Positions 1-7,400 of a DNA stretch of 64,000 bases are shown in pieces. The first letter of the stretch is position 1; each line of letters starts with the position of its first letter. The notes below the pieces were generated by a model. The model saw nothing but the letters and a program-made list of their open reading frames with translations. It was not told the DNA's origin and made no database searches. Position numbers and translations under genes: made by a program. Origin of the DNA: Halopseudomonas sp002296055 (lineage in GTDB: Bacteria; Pseudomonadota; Gammaproteobacteria; Pseudomonadales; Pseudomonadaceae); NCBI RefSeq assembly GCF_050876985.1, contig NZ_JBPAPP010000001.1; one strand, written 5' to 3'.

Positions 1-730
1 CGTTGAAGGTGCCAAGCGGCGAGATGCGAATGCCGACAATGCCTGCATCCCCTGCGGCGGCAATCACGGCATCAACCACGTCCAGCACCAGACGCGCGCG
101 GTTTTCGACGCTGCCGCCGTAGTTGTCGGTGCGCTGGTTGCTGTTGGAGCAGAGGAACTGGTCCAGCAGATAGCCGTTGGCAGCGTGAATTTCTACGCCG
201 TCAAACCCGGCCTGCAGTGAATTGCGGGTGGCCTGTGCGTAGGTTTCCACCACCTGCGGCAGTTCTGCGGTTTCCAGTGCGCGCGGAGTAGAGGCGGCCG
301 CCTTGTGGTGGCTGCCGTCCGGTTCCTGCACATACACATCCGCCTTGGCGGCGATCGCTGACGGTGCCACGGGCGCCTGACCATTGGGCTGGATCAGGGT
401 GTGCGAGATGCGGCCAACGTGCCACAGCTGCAGGAATATCCGGCCGCCGGCGTTGTGTACCGAGTCGGTCACGGCCTTCCAGCCGTCGATCTGCTCTGCG
501 CTGTGGATGCCGGGCGTCCAGGCATAGCCTTGCGCCTCGGGGCTGATCTGCACGCCTTCACTGATGATCAGGCCAGCGTTGGCGCGCTGGGTGTAGTACT
601 CCACGTTCAGTGCCTGCGGCACGTTGCCGGGTTGGGCGGCGCGTTGGCGCGTCAGCGGCGCCATGACCACGCGGTTGGGCAGATCGAGGCTGCCCAGGCG
701 GGCAGGTTGAAACAGGGTAGTGCTGGGCAT
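1..730 (-). CDS. Old Yellow Enzyme family alkene reductase (NemA/XenB-like), 3' end outside the window
   Basis: FMN-dependent NAD(P)H:flavin oxidoreductase of the Old Yellow Enzyme family, which reduces activated C=C bonds and nitro compounds in the cytosol. About 243 residues are visible, read from the ATG at 728-730 (MPSTTLFQPARLGSL...). Family landmarks seen are the N-terminal NRVVMAPLTR segment, LQLWHVGR near residue 100, the HAANGYLLDQFL active-site helix carrying the catalytic His/Asn pair, and the RTDNYGGS..NRARL segment. Full family members are about 350-370 residues, so roughly a third is missing beyond the window edge and nothing indicates a pseudogene. It is divergent from an HxlR regulator, a common arrangement in which the regulator controls a reductase induced by electrophiles or quinones; that link is inferred. 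The exact substrate class cannot be told. Confidence 0.93.
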   Translation of the reverse strand, partial: MPSTTLFQPARLGSLDLPNRVVMAPLTRQRAAQPGNVPQALNVEYYTQRANAGLIISEGVQISPEAQGYAWTPGIHSAEQIDGWKAVTDSVHNAGGRIFLQLWHVGRISHTLIQPNGQAPVAPSAIAAKADVYVQEPDGSHHKAAASTPRALETAELPQVVETYAQATRNSLQAGFDGVEIHAANGYLLDQFLCSNSNQRTDNYGGSVENRARLVLDVVDAVIAAAGDAGIVGIRISPLGTFN

Positions 731-826
731 GGATGTCTCCCGGATTCAGTCATCAGCGAATTACCAATGCCGGACATTATGGGGGTGGCAAACTTTTTAA
801 CAAGTACGTACGATTTGCGCAGTCAC

Positions 827-840
827 TTACCATGAGGTAA
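827..840. promoter_or_regulatory. Inverted repeat overlapping the hxlR-type gene ribosome-binding site
   Basis: TTACC-ATGA-GGTAA is a perfect 5-bp inverted repeat. It includes the GAGG that serves as Shine-Dalgarno sequence for the downstream regulator gene. A GTACGTAC palindrome lies just upstream, near 804-811. Either could be the regulator's operator in the divergent promoter region; this is inference from position and symmetry only. Confidence 0.4.
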
Positions 841-846
841 CCATTG

Positions 847-1227
847 ATGACCGAAGAGCAGCTGCGTATTGCCGCCAGCAAGCGCCTGGAGCGCGACGGC
901 AAGGTCTACTCCACGCCGATTGAGGTTACCCTCGACGTCATTGGCGGCAAATGGAAGTCGGTGCTGGCCTACCACATCATTCAGGGCCCGCAGCGCTTTT
1001 CCGAGCTGAAGCGGCTGGTGCCGGGGATTACCGAGAAGATGCTGACCCAGACGCTACGTGAGCTGGAGCGCGACGGTGTGGTCAGTCGGACGGTGTTTGC
1101 CGAGGTGCCACCCCGGGTTGAATACCGGATCACCGAGCACGGCGCCAGTTTGCAGCCAGTACTGGCAGCGATGTGTGCGTGGGGCAGAGGGCACTGGCAG
1201 CAGGGCGCTGCCAGTACAGAGGGCTGA
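847..1227 (+). CDS. HxlR-family winged-helix transcriptional regulator
   Basis: Cytosolic DNA-binding regulator of the HxlR/YodB type, 126 residues, the usual length. The HxlR core is clear: IGGKWKSVLAYHI near residues 35-47, RFSELKRLVPGITEKMLTQTL as the recognition helix region, LERDGVVSR.VF..VPPRVEYRIT as the wing, and a C-terminal dimerisation helix. The ATG at 847 is preferred over the TTG at 844 because GAGG at 834-837 sits nine bases upstream. It is divergent from the Old Yellow Enzyme gene and probably regulates it. Oddity: the cysteine usually found just before the IGGKW motif, which is the redox sensor in YodB-type members, is replaced by Thr-Pro-Ile. The only Cys lies near the C terminus, so sensing may not use the usual thiol. 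Confidence 0.9.
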   Translation: MTEEQLRIAASKRLERDGKVYSTPIEVTLDVIGGKWKSVLAYHIIQGPQRFSELKRLVPGITEKMLTQTLRELERDGVVSRTVFAEVPPRVEYRITEHGASLQPVLAAMCAWGRGHWQQGAASTEG

Positions 1228-1229
1228 AG

Positions 1230-1248
1230 CGCGGGGCATGGCCCCGCG
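1230..1248. terminator. Stem-loop between convergent hxlR-type gene and leuA
   Basis: CGCGGGGC-ATG-GCCCCGCG is a perfect 8-bp GC stem with a 3-base loop, two bases after the regulator stop codon and ten bases before the leuA stop. It has no clear U tract on either strand, so it may act as a weak bidirectional terminator or RNA-end stabiliser. Confidence 0.5.
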
Positions 1249-1257
1249 AGTTCAGTG

Positions 1258-2928
1258 TCAGGCGGCTTGTGCTTCGGCCTGACGCAGCGCGCGGTTAAGG
1301 GCGCTGAACAGAGCACGGAAGGTCGCGGTGGTCAGGTTCTCGTCAATGCCGATGCCGTGCAGCGGGCGGCCGTTATCGAGGCGAATCTCCACATAGGCGG
1401 CGGCTTTGGCGTTGCTGCCGGAGCCGATGGAGTGCTCGTGGTAATCCATGATCTCGATCTTGACCGGCAAGCCGGCGACCAATGCTTCCAGCGGGCCTTT
1501 GCCCAGGCCGCGCCAGTGCAGGGTGTCGCCCTTGTTGAGCACTTCCACGTCGACGGCACTGGTGCCGTTCTCTTCCTGCAAGCGGTGACGAATCAGCGCG
1601 TAGGGGCTGGTGGCTTGCAGGTATTCTTTCTCGAGCAAGCCGTGAATCTGCGCGGCGGTCAGCTCCAGACCCAGGCGGTCGGTTTCACCCTGCACCACTT
1701 GGCTGAACTCAATCTGCATGCGGCGCGGCAGGCTGATGCCATATTCCTGCTCCAGCAAATAGGTAATGCCGCCCTTGCCTGACTGGCTGTTGACGCGGAT
1801 AACCGCCTCGTAGCTGCGGCCGATGTCGGCCGGGTCAATCGGCAGGTAGGGCACTTCCCAGACACCGTTCGGATCCTGCTGGCTGAAGCCCTTGCGGATC
1901 GCGTCCTGGTGCGAGCCGGAGAAGGCGGTGTGCACCAGATCGCCCACGTACGGGTGGCGTGGGTGCACCGGCAACTGGTTGCACTCCTCGACCACCTTGC
2001 GCACCGCGTCGATATCGGAGAAGTCCAGGCCGGGGTGCAGGCCCTGGGTGTACATGTTCAGCGCAACGTTGACCAGGTCAACGTTGCCGGTGCGCTCGCC
2101 GTTGCCGAACAGACAGCCTTCGACGCGATCCGCGCCGGCCATCAGGCCCAATTCGGTTGCAGCAACGCCAGTGCCGCGGTCGTTGTGGGTGTGCAGGCTC
2201 ACCAGCACGCTGTCGCGGCGGCTGATGTGGCGGCAGAACCATTCGATCTGGTCGGCGTAGATGTTCGGCGTGGCGACTTCTACGGTGGCCGGCAGGTTGA
2301 GGATCACCTTGTTGTCAGGGGTCGGCTCCCACACATCCAGCACGGCGTCACAGACCTGCACGGCAAAGTCCAGCTCGGTGGAGGTGAAGATCTCCGGTGA
2401 GTACTGGAAGGTCCACTGGGTTTCGGGCTGTTTGGCGGCCAGCTCCTTGATCAACTTGGCGGCGTTGACGGCGATATCGGTCACGCCCTGCTTGTCCTGC
2501 TTGAAGACGATGCGACGGAAGCTCGGTGCGGTCGCGTTGTAAACGTGAATGATCGCCTTCTTGGCGCCACGCACGGACTCGAAGGTGCGCTCGATGAGGT
2601 CGGCACGCGCCTGGGTCAACACCTGAATGGTGACGTCGTCCGGAATGTGGCCATCTTCGATGAGGGTGCGCACAAAGTCGAAATCGGTCTGTGAGGCAGA
2701 TGGGAAGGCCACCTCGATCTGCTTCAGGCCCACGGCCACCAGCGTCTTGAAGAAACGCAGCTTGCGTACCGGGTCCATCGGCTCGATCAGGGACTGGTTG
2801 CCATCACGCAGGTCAGAGCTGCACCACACCGGAACTTCGGTGATGGTGCGGCTGGGCCATTGGCGGTCAGGAATGTCGATCGGCTGGAACGCACGATACT
2901 TGCTGGACGGATCTTTGAGCATGCTCAT
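1258..2928 (-). CDS. leuA: 2-isopropylmalate synthase
   Basis: Condenses acetyl-CoA with 2-oxoisovalerate, the first committed step of leucine synthesis (cytosol). The protein has 556 residues, the length of the longer LeuA class found in Pseudomonas and actinobacteria. The N-terminal TIM barrel shows the metal-binding start VPVWCSSDLRDGNQSL and the HTHND metal motif. The C-terminal LeuA dimer/regulatory domain covers about residues 430-556 (RGLGKGPLEALVAGL, then IDENLTTATFRALFSALNRA) and in this family carries leucine feedback inhibition. The start is the ATG at 2926-2928; upstream AGGGA is only a modest Shine-Dalgarno. leuA stands alone here, not with leuBCD. Upstream lies a leucine-rich frame plus a stem-loop that could be an attenuation leader (separate entry). 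Confidence 0.97.
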   Translation of the reverse strand: MSMLKDPSSKYRAFQPIDIPDRQWPSRTITEVPVWCSSDLRDGNQSLIEPMDPVRKLRFFKTLVAVGLKQIEVAFPSASQTDFDFVRTLIEDGHIPDDVTIQVLTQARADLIERTFESVRGAKKAIIHVYNATAPSFRRIVFKQDKQGVTDIAVNAAKLIKELAAKQPETQWTFQYSPEIFTSTELDFAVQVCDAVLDVWEPTPDNKVILNLPATVEVATPNIYADQIEWFCRHISRRDSVLVSLHTHNDRGTGVAATELGLMAGADRVEGCLFGNGERTGNVDLVNVALNMYTQGLHPGLDFSDIDAVRKVVEECNQLPVHPRHPYVGDLVHTAFSGSHQDAIRKGFSQQDPNGVWEVPYLPIDPADIGRSYEAVIRVNSQSGKGGITYLLEQEYGISLPRRMQIEFSQVVQGETDRLGLELTAAQIHGLLEKEYLQATSPYALIRHRLQEENGTSAVDVEVLNKGDTLHWRGLGKGPLEALVAGLPVKIEIMDYHEHSIGSGSNAKAAAYVEIRLDNGRPLHGIGIDENLTTATFRALFSALNRALRQAEAQAA

Positions 2929-2950
2929 GGTTTGGGTTTCCCTGGGCTGG

Positions 2951-3061
2951 TTGGCCTCTTGTGAAGGCCAAAGGCAGTAACAAATAAGGAGTTAGTTGCA
3001 GTAGAAGGTAATGGTTGTAATTTTTGGTTGCAACAACTTGAAAAAAATTGGCAGAAATCAC
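2951..3061 (-). promoter_or_regulatory. Possible leucine-rich leader and stem-loop upstream of leuA
   Basis: On the leuA strand an open frame from a GTG at 3061 contains, between 3007 and 2969, eight leucine codons in thirteen (CTT CTA CTG x CTA ... TTG TTA CTG x TTG), using nearly all leucine codon types. It is followed at once by a 7-bp stem-loop (TTGGCCT and AGGCCAA arms, 2951-2971) about 22 bases before the leuA ATG. The layout recalls amino-acid attenuation leaders. Against it: the frame has no ATG, runs on 62 bases into leuA in another frame, and no U-tract terminator is visible. Confidence 0.35.
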
Positions 3062-3133
3062 TTCTATGGCGATAAATGTTGGATTTTATTGCCTGTGTGT
3101 CGTGTTTTCTGCCAGATGTTTGCGCGGCGATGT

Positions 3134-3163
3134 CAGGCTGCCGCTAAGCAGGCTGCCGCTAAG
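3134..3163. repeat. Perfect 15-bp tandem duplication next to the MITE-like element
   Basis: CAGGCTGCCGCTAAG occurs twice in direct tandem, at 3134-3148 and 3149-3163. The second copy ends in the CTAA that flanks the left end of the MITE-like element plus its first base, so the duplication may be a scar of an insertion or excision event. Confidence 0.75.
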
Positions 3164-3321
3164 GAAGCACTGATTAATTCCGCATGCCCTCTGGCGTTCA
3201 GGCCGGGTTGCAATCAAGGCGTGATTTCGAAGGCATGTCAGGGCCTGTCGAGAAATCACAACGCAGAGTGCGGCCCAGCATGAGCACTCGCAGAGAGCGT
3301 GTGGAATTGATCAGCGCGTCC
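3163..3321. mobile_element. MITE-like element with 21-bp terminal inverted repeats
   Basis: A non-coding 159-bp segment bounded by inverted ends: the left end is GGAAGCACTGATTAATTCC(GC), and the right end read inward is GGACGCGCTGATCAATTCC(AC). They match at 17 of 21 positions. Flanks are CTAA (3159-3162) and TTAA (3322-3325), both fitting a YTAR-type target as used by IS5-group elements. They differ by one base, suggesting an old insertion. No transposase is encoded. The right flank TTAA supplies the stop codon of the adjacent M23 peptidase gene. A near-identical end recurs at 51223-51243. The family assignment is inference from the ends and target; the non-coding nature and inverted ends are direct observations. 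Confidence 0.65.
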
Positions 3322-4164
3322 TTAAGGCTCGAAGGTGCCGATGAAAATCGCAGGGTCAATGCGGTTGCCGTTCAGGCTGACATTCCAGTGCAGGTGCGGG
3401 CCGGTAGCGCGGCCGGTTGAACCCACCTTGCCGAGCACACCGCCACGGGGGATTTCCTGCCCCAGTTCGACATCAACGGCTGACAGGTGGCAGAACATGC
3501 TGATCAGCCCCTGGCCATGGTCGACGAACACGGTTTTACCGTTGAAGAAGTAATCGCCCACCAAAATTACCTTGCCTGCGGCGGGTGCCTTGATCGGGGT
3601 GCCGGTGCCGGCGGCAAAGTCGAGGCCCGAATGCGGGTTGCGTTCCTCGCCGTTAAAGAAACGACGCACACCAAAGGGGCTCGACTGGCGGCCCGGCACC
3701 GGGCGGTCAAACAGCAGGTTGCTGGGTTGGCGCGGGCTGAACTGTGCGTAGGCGTCGGTCTGCTCTTTCAGTTCACGCTGAATGCGCGCCAACTGGGCCG
3801 GCGCCGGGTTGACCTGGCTCTGGTTGCGCAGGGTGATGTGCTGCTGATCGTACTCGCGCGGGCCGACGGTAAAGCCCAGCTGGCGGCCGTCTGCCAGGGT
3901 GATGTGTTGCTGGCCAGTGGCGGTATCCAAGCTTAGCCCGACGATGGCGATCCAGCGTTGGCCGTCCTCGCGAATGGTCAGCAGTGGTTTGCCGTCATAG
4001 GTAGCGCGGGGCGCTTCGGCCTGCTCAGGCAGGGCGACTACCGCAACGCCGCCGGGTACCGGCTTGTCGAGCAGGCGGGTGATAAAAGCATCGGCCAGGG
4101 CCGGCAGGCTGAACGCCGCCAGCAGCAGTGCCGCCAGCGGGCGGCGCAGTTGATGTAGGTGCAT
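3322..4164 (-). CDS. Secreted M23-family (LytM) metallopeptidase
   Basis: Predicted periplasmic peptidoglycan endopeptidase or LytM-type divisome activator, 280 residues. It has a Sec signal peptide (MHLHQLRRPLAALLLAAFSLPALA), a beta-rich N-terminal region to about residue 130, and a C-terminal M23 domain. The zinc ligands of active members are present: HSGLDFAAGTGTPI (His..Asp) and TGPHLHW (HxH), plus the intermediate FVDHGQGL segment. An intact HxxxD/HxH set predicts an active enzyme, not a degenerate activator. It starts three bases after the xseA stop and is probably cotranscribed with it. The stop codon lies in the TTAA flank of a MITE-like insertion, so the element abuts but does not cut the gene. 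The substrate bond is not predictable. Confidence 0.9.
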   Translation of the reverse strand: MHLHQLRRPLAALLLAAFSLPALADAFITRLLDKPVPGGVAVVALPEQAEAPRATYDGKPLLTIREDGQRWIAIVGLSLDTATGQQHITLADGRQLGFTVGPREYDQQHITLRNQSQVNPAPAQLARIQRELKEQTDAYAQFSPRQPSNLLFDRPVPGRQSSPFGVRRFFNGEERNPHSGLDFAAGTGTPIKAPAAGKVILVGDYFFNGKTVFVDHGQGLISMFCHLSAVDVELGQEIPRGGVLGKVGSTGRATGPHLHWNVSLNGNRIDPAIFIGTFEP

Positions 4165-4167
4165 GCT

Positions 4168-5544
4168 TCAGTCCAGCAATGACAGGGTGTGGGGTTCGTC
4201 TTTTATTACCTCTACCGCGAGCGTGCCGTCCTGCAGGCGCGCGCTCAGGCGTTGGCCCGGGCGGGTGTCGCCGGCGCTGCGCACAGCCTTGCCGTGCTGG
4301 TCCAGCAGAATGCTGTAGCCGCGGCCCAGGGTGGCCAGCGGGCTCATCAGGTGCAGCGCCTGTACTTGCTGCTGCAGGCGCGTTTGTTGCTGCTTGAGCT
4401 GCTGCTGCATGGCGCGCGGCAGGCGCTGATCCAGTTGCTGCCATTGCTGCTGCAGGCGCTGCAGGCGGCGGCCCGGATGCTGGGTGGTCAGCCGTGTTTG
4501 CAGGTGTTGCAGGCGCTCGTTGCGCTGGCGCAGGCGGTTTTCCAGTGCCCGGCGCAGGCGCAGTTCCATTTCGTCCAGGCGCTGGGCTTGTTGGCTCAGG
4601 CGCTCGCCCGGGTGGCGCAGGCGGCGGCGCAGGCCGTCGAGTTGCAGGCGGGCGCGGCTCAGGCGTTCGGCCAGTCGTTGCTGCAAGCGGCGCTGCAACT
4701 GCTCGACCTGGCGCAGCAGCGCCTGGCGATCCGGGCTCAGCAGTTCTGCCGCCGCCGACGGGGTAGGGGCACGCACGTCGGCGACAAAGTCACTGATCGA
4801 GATATCGGTTTCATGGCCGACGGCGCTGATGGTGGGCGTGCGGCAGGCGGCCAGCGCGCGGGCGACCATCTCTTCGTTGAACGGCCACAGGTCTTCCAGC
4901 GAGCCGCCACCCCGGCTGAGGATAATGGCGTCAAAGCCGGCGCGGTCGGCACGCTCCAGCGCCTGCACCAGCTGCGGTGCGGCCTCGCGGCCCTGCACTG
5001 CGGCCGGCACGATGACCAGTTCGATAAAGGGCGCGCGGCGGCCAAACACGCTGATGATGTCGCGTACCGCCGCGCCGCTGGGCGAGGTGATCACGCCAAT
5101 GCGGGTCGGGTGCTCGGGCAGCGGCTGCTTGCGCTCGGTGGCAAACAGGCCCTCGGCCTGGAGTTTGGCTTTCAGTGCCTCAAAGGCCTGGCGCAGGGCG
5201 CCGTCACCGGCAGTCTCGACGCTGTCGACAATCAGCTGATAGTCGCCACGGCCTTCGTACAGGCTGACGCGGCCGCGCGCGCGAATCTGCTGGCCGTCGC
5301 GCATTGCCAGGCGCACGCGGGCGGCGTGCTGACGGAACAGCGCGCAACGTATCTGCGCGCGGTCGTCCTTCAGTGTGAAGTACATATGGCCGGAGCTGGG
5401 CCGAGACAGGTTGGACAGCTCGCCCTCAACCCAGATACGCGGAAAGACATCTTCCAGCAGCTGTCTGGCACGGGCATTCAATTGGCTGACGCTGAGCACG
5501 TCTGGCTCGGCGGTGAGCTTCTGAAACAGGTGGTCGTCGTTCAT
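4168..5544 (-). CDS. xseA: Exodeoxyribonuclease VII large subunit
   Basis: Catalytic subunit of exonuclease VII, which degrades single-stranded DNA from both ends together with several XseB subunits (cytosol). It has 458 residues, as usual. An N-terminal OB-fold (VLSVSQLNARARQLLEDVF..IWVEGELSN) is followed by the catalytic domain (IGVITSPSGAAVRDI, ILSRGGGSLEDLW, ISAVGHETD). Next comes a long arginine/glutamine/leucine-rich coiled coil, about residues 260-400, and a C-terminal segment with LGRGYSIL. The coiled coil is so strongly biased that long antisense open frames appear opposite it. xseB is not adjacent, which is normal in many genomes. The upstream region is shared with divergent guaB. 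Confidence 0.97.
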   Translation of the reverse strand: MNDDHLFQKLTAEPDVLSVSQLNARARQLLEDVFPRIWVEGELSNLSRPSSGHMYFTLKDDRAQIRCALFRQHAARVRLAMRDGQQIRARGRVSLYEGRGDYQLIVDSVETAGDGALRQAFEALKAKLQAEGLFATERKQPLPEHPTRIGVITSPSGAAVRDIISVFGRRAPFIELVIVPAAVQGREAAPQLVQALERADRAGFDAIILSRGGGSLEDLWPFNEEMVARALAACRTPTISAVGHETDISISDFVADVRAPTPSAAAELLSPDRQALLRQVEQLQRRLQQRLAERLSRARLQLDGLRRRLRHPGERLSQQAQRLDEMELRLRRALENRLRQRNERLQHLQTRLTTQHPGRRLQRLQQQWQQLDQRLPRAMQQQLKQQQTRLQQQVQALHLMSPLATLGRGYSILLDQHGKAVRSAGDTRPGQRLSARLQDGTLAVEVIKDEPHTLSLLD

Positions 5545-5751
5545 TGGCGCATTCTAACAGGCTGCTGACAATCTACCCGCATTGTCGCTGCCGCGTTAAC
5601 CCTACGCATTTGTTTTATGACAATTGCGCCGGCGTGCCGGCTTTTGGCCTTGCAAAGACAGCTGCGACTGCGCGCTCAGGCGCTTGCGAGAGCCTCCGAC
5701 GAGCCTGTCGTCACGCCTTGCGTTTTCTGGCATTTAGAGTACTCAAGCCAA

Positions 5752-5780
5752 TTGAGTGCAGCCGGGCTGACAGGTATAAT
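5752..5780 (+). promoter_or_regulatory. Sigma-70 promoter of guaB
   Basis: TTGAGT at 5752-5757 and a consensus TATAAT at 5775-5780 are separated by 17 bases. Transcription would begin near 5787, leaving a leader of about 29 bases before the guaB ATG at 5816. No PurR-like palindrome was recognised in the 270-bp gap. Confidence 0.85.
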
Positions 5781-5815
5781 GGCGCGCTTCCATTTTTCCC
5801 GCTCGGGAGCCTGCT

Positions 5816-7288
5816 ATGCTGCGTATTCGCCAAGAAGCACTTACCTTTGATGACGTTCTCCTGGTGCCCGGATACTCCGAGGTCCTGCCCAAGGACGTGA
5901 GTCTCAAGACCCGTCTGACCCGTCGTATCGAACTGAACATCCCGCTGTTGTCCGCTGCCATGGACACCGTCACCGAAGCGCGTCTGGCGATTGCCATGGC
6001 GCAGGAAGGTGGGATGGGCATCATCCACAAGAACATGACCGTCGAGCAGCAGGCCGCCGAGGTACGCAAGGTCAAGAAGTACGAGTCTGGCGTGGTTAAG
6101 GATCCGATCACTATCGAGTCCAGCGCCACAGTTGCTGACCTGATTGAACTGACTCGTCAGCACAACATCTCCGGTGTCCCGGTGCTATCCAATGGTGATC
6201 TGGTCGGTATCGTGACGGCCCGTGACATCCGCTTTGAGACCCGCATGAACGCGCTGATTAGCGACGTCATGACGCCGAAAGACAAGCTGGTGACCGTCAA
6301 AGAGGGTGTTGCTGCTGCCGAAGTACGCCAGCTGCTGCACATCAACCGCATCGAGAAGGTGCTGATTGTTGATGACGCCTTCCGCCTCAAGGGCATGATG
6401 ACCGTCAAGGACATCGAAAAGGCCCGCGCCTACCCAAACGCTGCTAAAGACGACCAAGGTCGCCTGCTGGTTGGCGCTGCCGTTGGTACCGGCCCCGAGA
6501 CGCCGGCCCGCGTTGAAGCGCTGGCTGCTGCCGGCGTTGACGTTATCATCGTGGATACCGCGCACGGTCACTCCAAGGGCGTGATCGACCGCGTCAGCTG
6601 GGTCAAGCAGACCTTCCCGGACATTCAGGTCATCGGCGGCAACATCGCCACCGGTGCAGCCGCCAAGGCGCTGGCCGAGGCAGGCGCTGATGCGGTCAAG
6701 GTCGGTATCGGCCCCGGCTCCATCTGCACCACCCGTATCGTTGCCGGTGTTGGCGTACCGCAAATCTCCGCTATCGCTGATGTGGCCGCTGCGCTGGAAG
6801 GCACTGGCGTGCCGCTGATCGCTGACGGCGGCATTCGCTTCTCCGGTGACCTGGCCAAGGCCATCGCCGCAGGCGCATCCGTTGTGATGATGGGCTCCAT
6901 GTTTGCCGGTACCGAAGAAGCACCGGGCGAAGTCGAGCTGTTCCAGGGCCGCTCCTACAAGGCTTATCGTGGCATGGGCTCGCTGGGCGCCATGGCCAAC
7001 TCCGGCGGCGGCTCGGCTGACCGTTACTTCCAGGATTCCAGCGCTGGCGCCGAGAAACTGGTACCGGAAGGGATTGAAGGCCGCGTGCCGTACAAGGGCG
7101 CACTGGCTGCCATCATCCATCAGTTGATGGGCGGCCTGCGTGCCTCCATGGGCTATACCGGCTCTGGCTCTATCGACGAGATGCGTACCCAGCCCGAGTT
7201 TGTTCGCATTACCGGTGCCGGCATGAGTGAGTCGCACGTCCACGACGTACAGATCACCAAGGAAGCGCCGAACTATCGGGTAGGTTGA
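5816..7288 (+). CDS. guaB: Inosine-5'-monophosphate dehydrogenase
   Basis: Oxidises IMP to XMP with NAD+, the rate-limiting step of guanine nucleotide synthesis (cytosol). It has 490 residues, typical of bacterial IMPDH. The TIM barrel is interrupted by a tandem CBS (Bateman) module at about residues 95-200. The catalytic loop GPGSICTTRIV places the nucleophile at Cys304. The flap and monovalent-cation segments (GSMFAGTEEAPGE, YKAYRGMGSLGAM) and the C-terminal YTGSGSIDEMRTQ region are present. GGGAGC precedes the ATG at a good distance. A strong sigma-70 promoter lies directly upstream, and guaA follows after 112 bases holding two inverted repeats. Confidence 0.98.
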   Translation: MLRIRQEALTFDDVLLVPGYSEVLPKDVSLKTRLTRRIELNIPLLSAAMDTVTEARLAIAMAQEGGMGIIHKNMTVEQQAAEVRKVKKYESGVVKDPITIESSATVADLIELTRQHNISGVPVLSNGDLVGIVTARDIRFETRMNALISDVMTPKDKLVTVKEGVAAAEVRQLLHINRIEKVLIVDDAFRLKGMMTVKDIEKARAYPNAAKDDQGRLLVGAAVGTGPETPARVEALAAAGVDVIIVDTAHGHSKGVIDRVSWVKQTFPDIQVIGGNIATGAAAKALAEAGADAVKVGIGPGSICTTRIVAGVGVPQISAIADVAAALEGTGVPLIADGGIRFSGDLAKAIAAGASVVMMGSMFAGTEEAPGEVELFQGRSYKAYRGMGSLGAMANSGGGSADRYFQDSSAGAEKLVPEGIEGRVPYKGALAAIIHQLMGGLRASMGYTGSGSIDEMRTQPEFVRITGAGMSESHVHDVQITKEAPNYRVG

Positions 7289-7301
7289 GCGCAGCTCAAC
7301 C
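7283..7301. repeat. Inverted repeat spanning the guaB stop codon
   Basis: GGTTGAGC-GCA-GCTCAACC is a perfect 8-bp stem with a 3-base loop that includes the guaB TGA. It has no U tract. It may stabilise the guaB message end or moderate read-through to guaA. Confidence 0.5.
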
Positions 7302-7319
7302 CGCCAGCGGCAAGCTGAG

Positions 7320-7365
7320 AGCCTCAAGCTGCAAGCAGTACGGTCTGTACTTGTAGCTTGAGGCT
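7320..7365. repeat. REP-like snap-back repeat between guaB and guaA
   Basis: AGCCTCAAGCTGCAAG (7320-7335) pairs with CTTGTAGCTTGAGGCT (7350-7365), 15 of 16 positions, around a 14-base loop. A partial third copy (CTTGTAGCTT) follows at 7371-7380. Similar CTTGAGGC/AGCTTG repeats are, to my recollection, scattered in intergenic regions of Pseudomonas genomes; this was not checked. Confidence 0.6.
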
Positions 7366-7400
7366 TGGCGCTTGTAGCTTACTTTTTCTGAGGAAATTCC

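Noticed and set aside
3163..3321. A short protein gene in the region between leuA and the M23 peptidase
   Set aside because: The frames cross the inverted repeat ends of the MITE-like element and show no protein-like composition.
4189..5568. A 459-residue open frame antisense to xseA
   Set aside because: It mirrors the codon bias of the xseA coiled coil (Gln/Leu/Ala-rich) and matches no family; XseA on the other strand is unambiguous.
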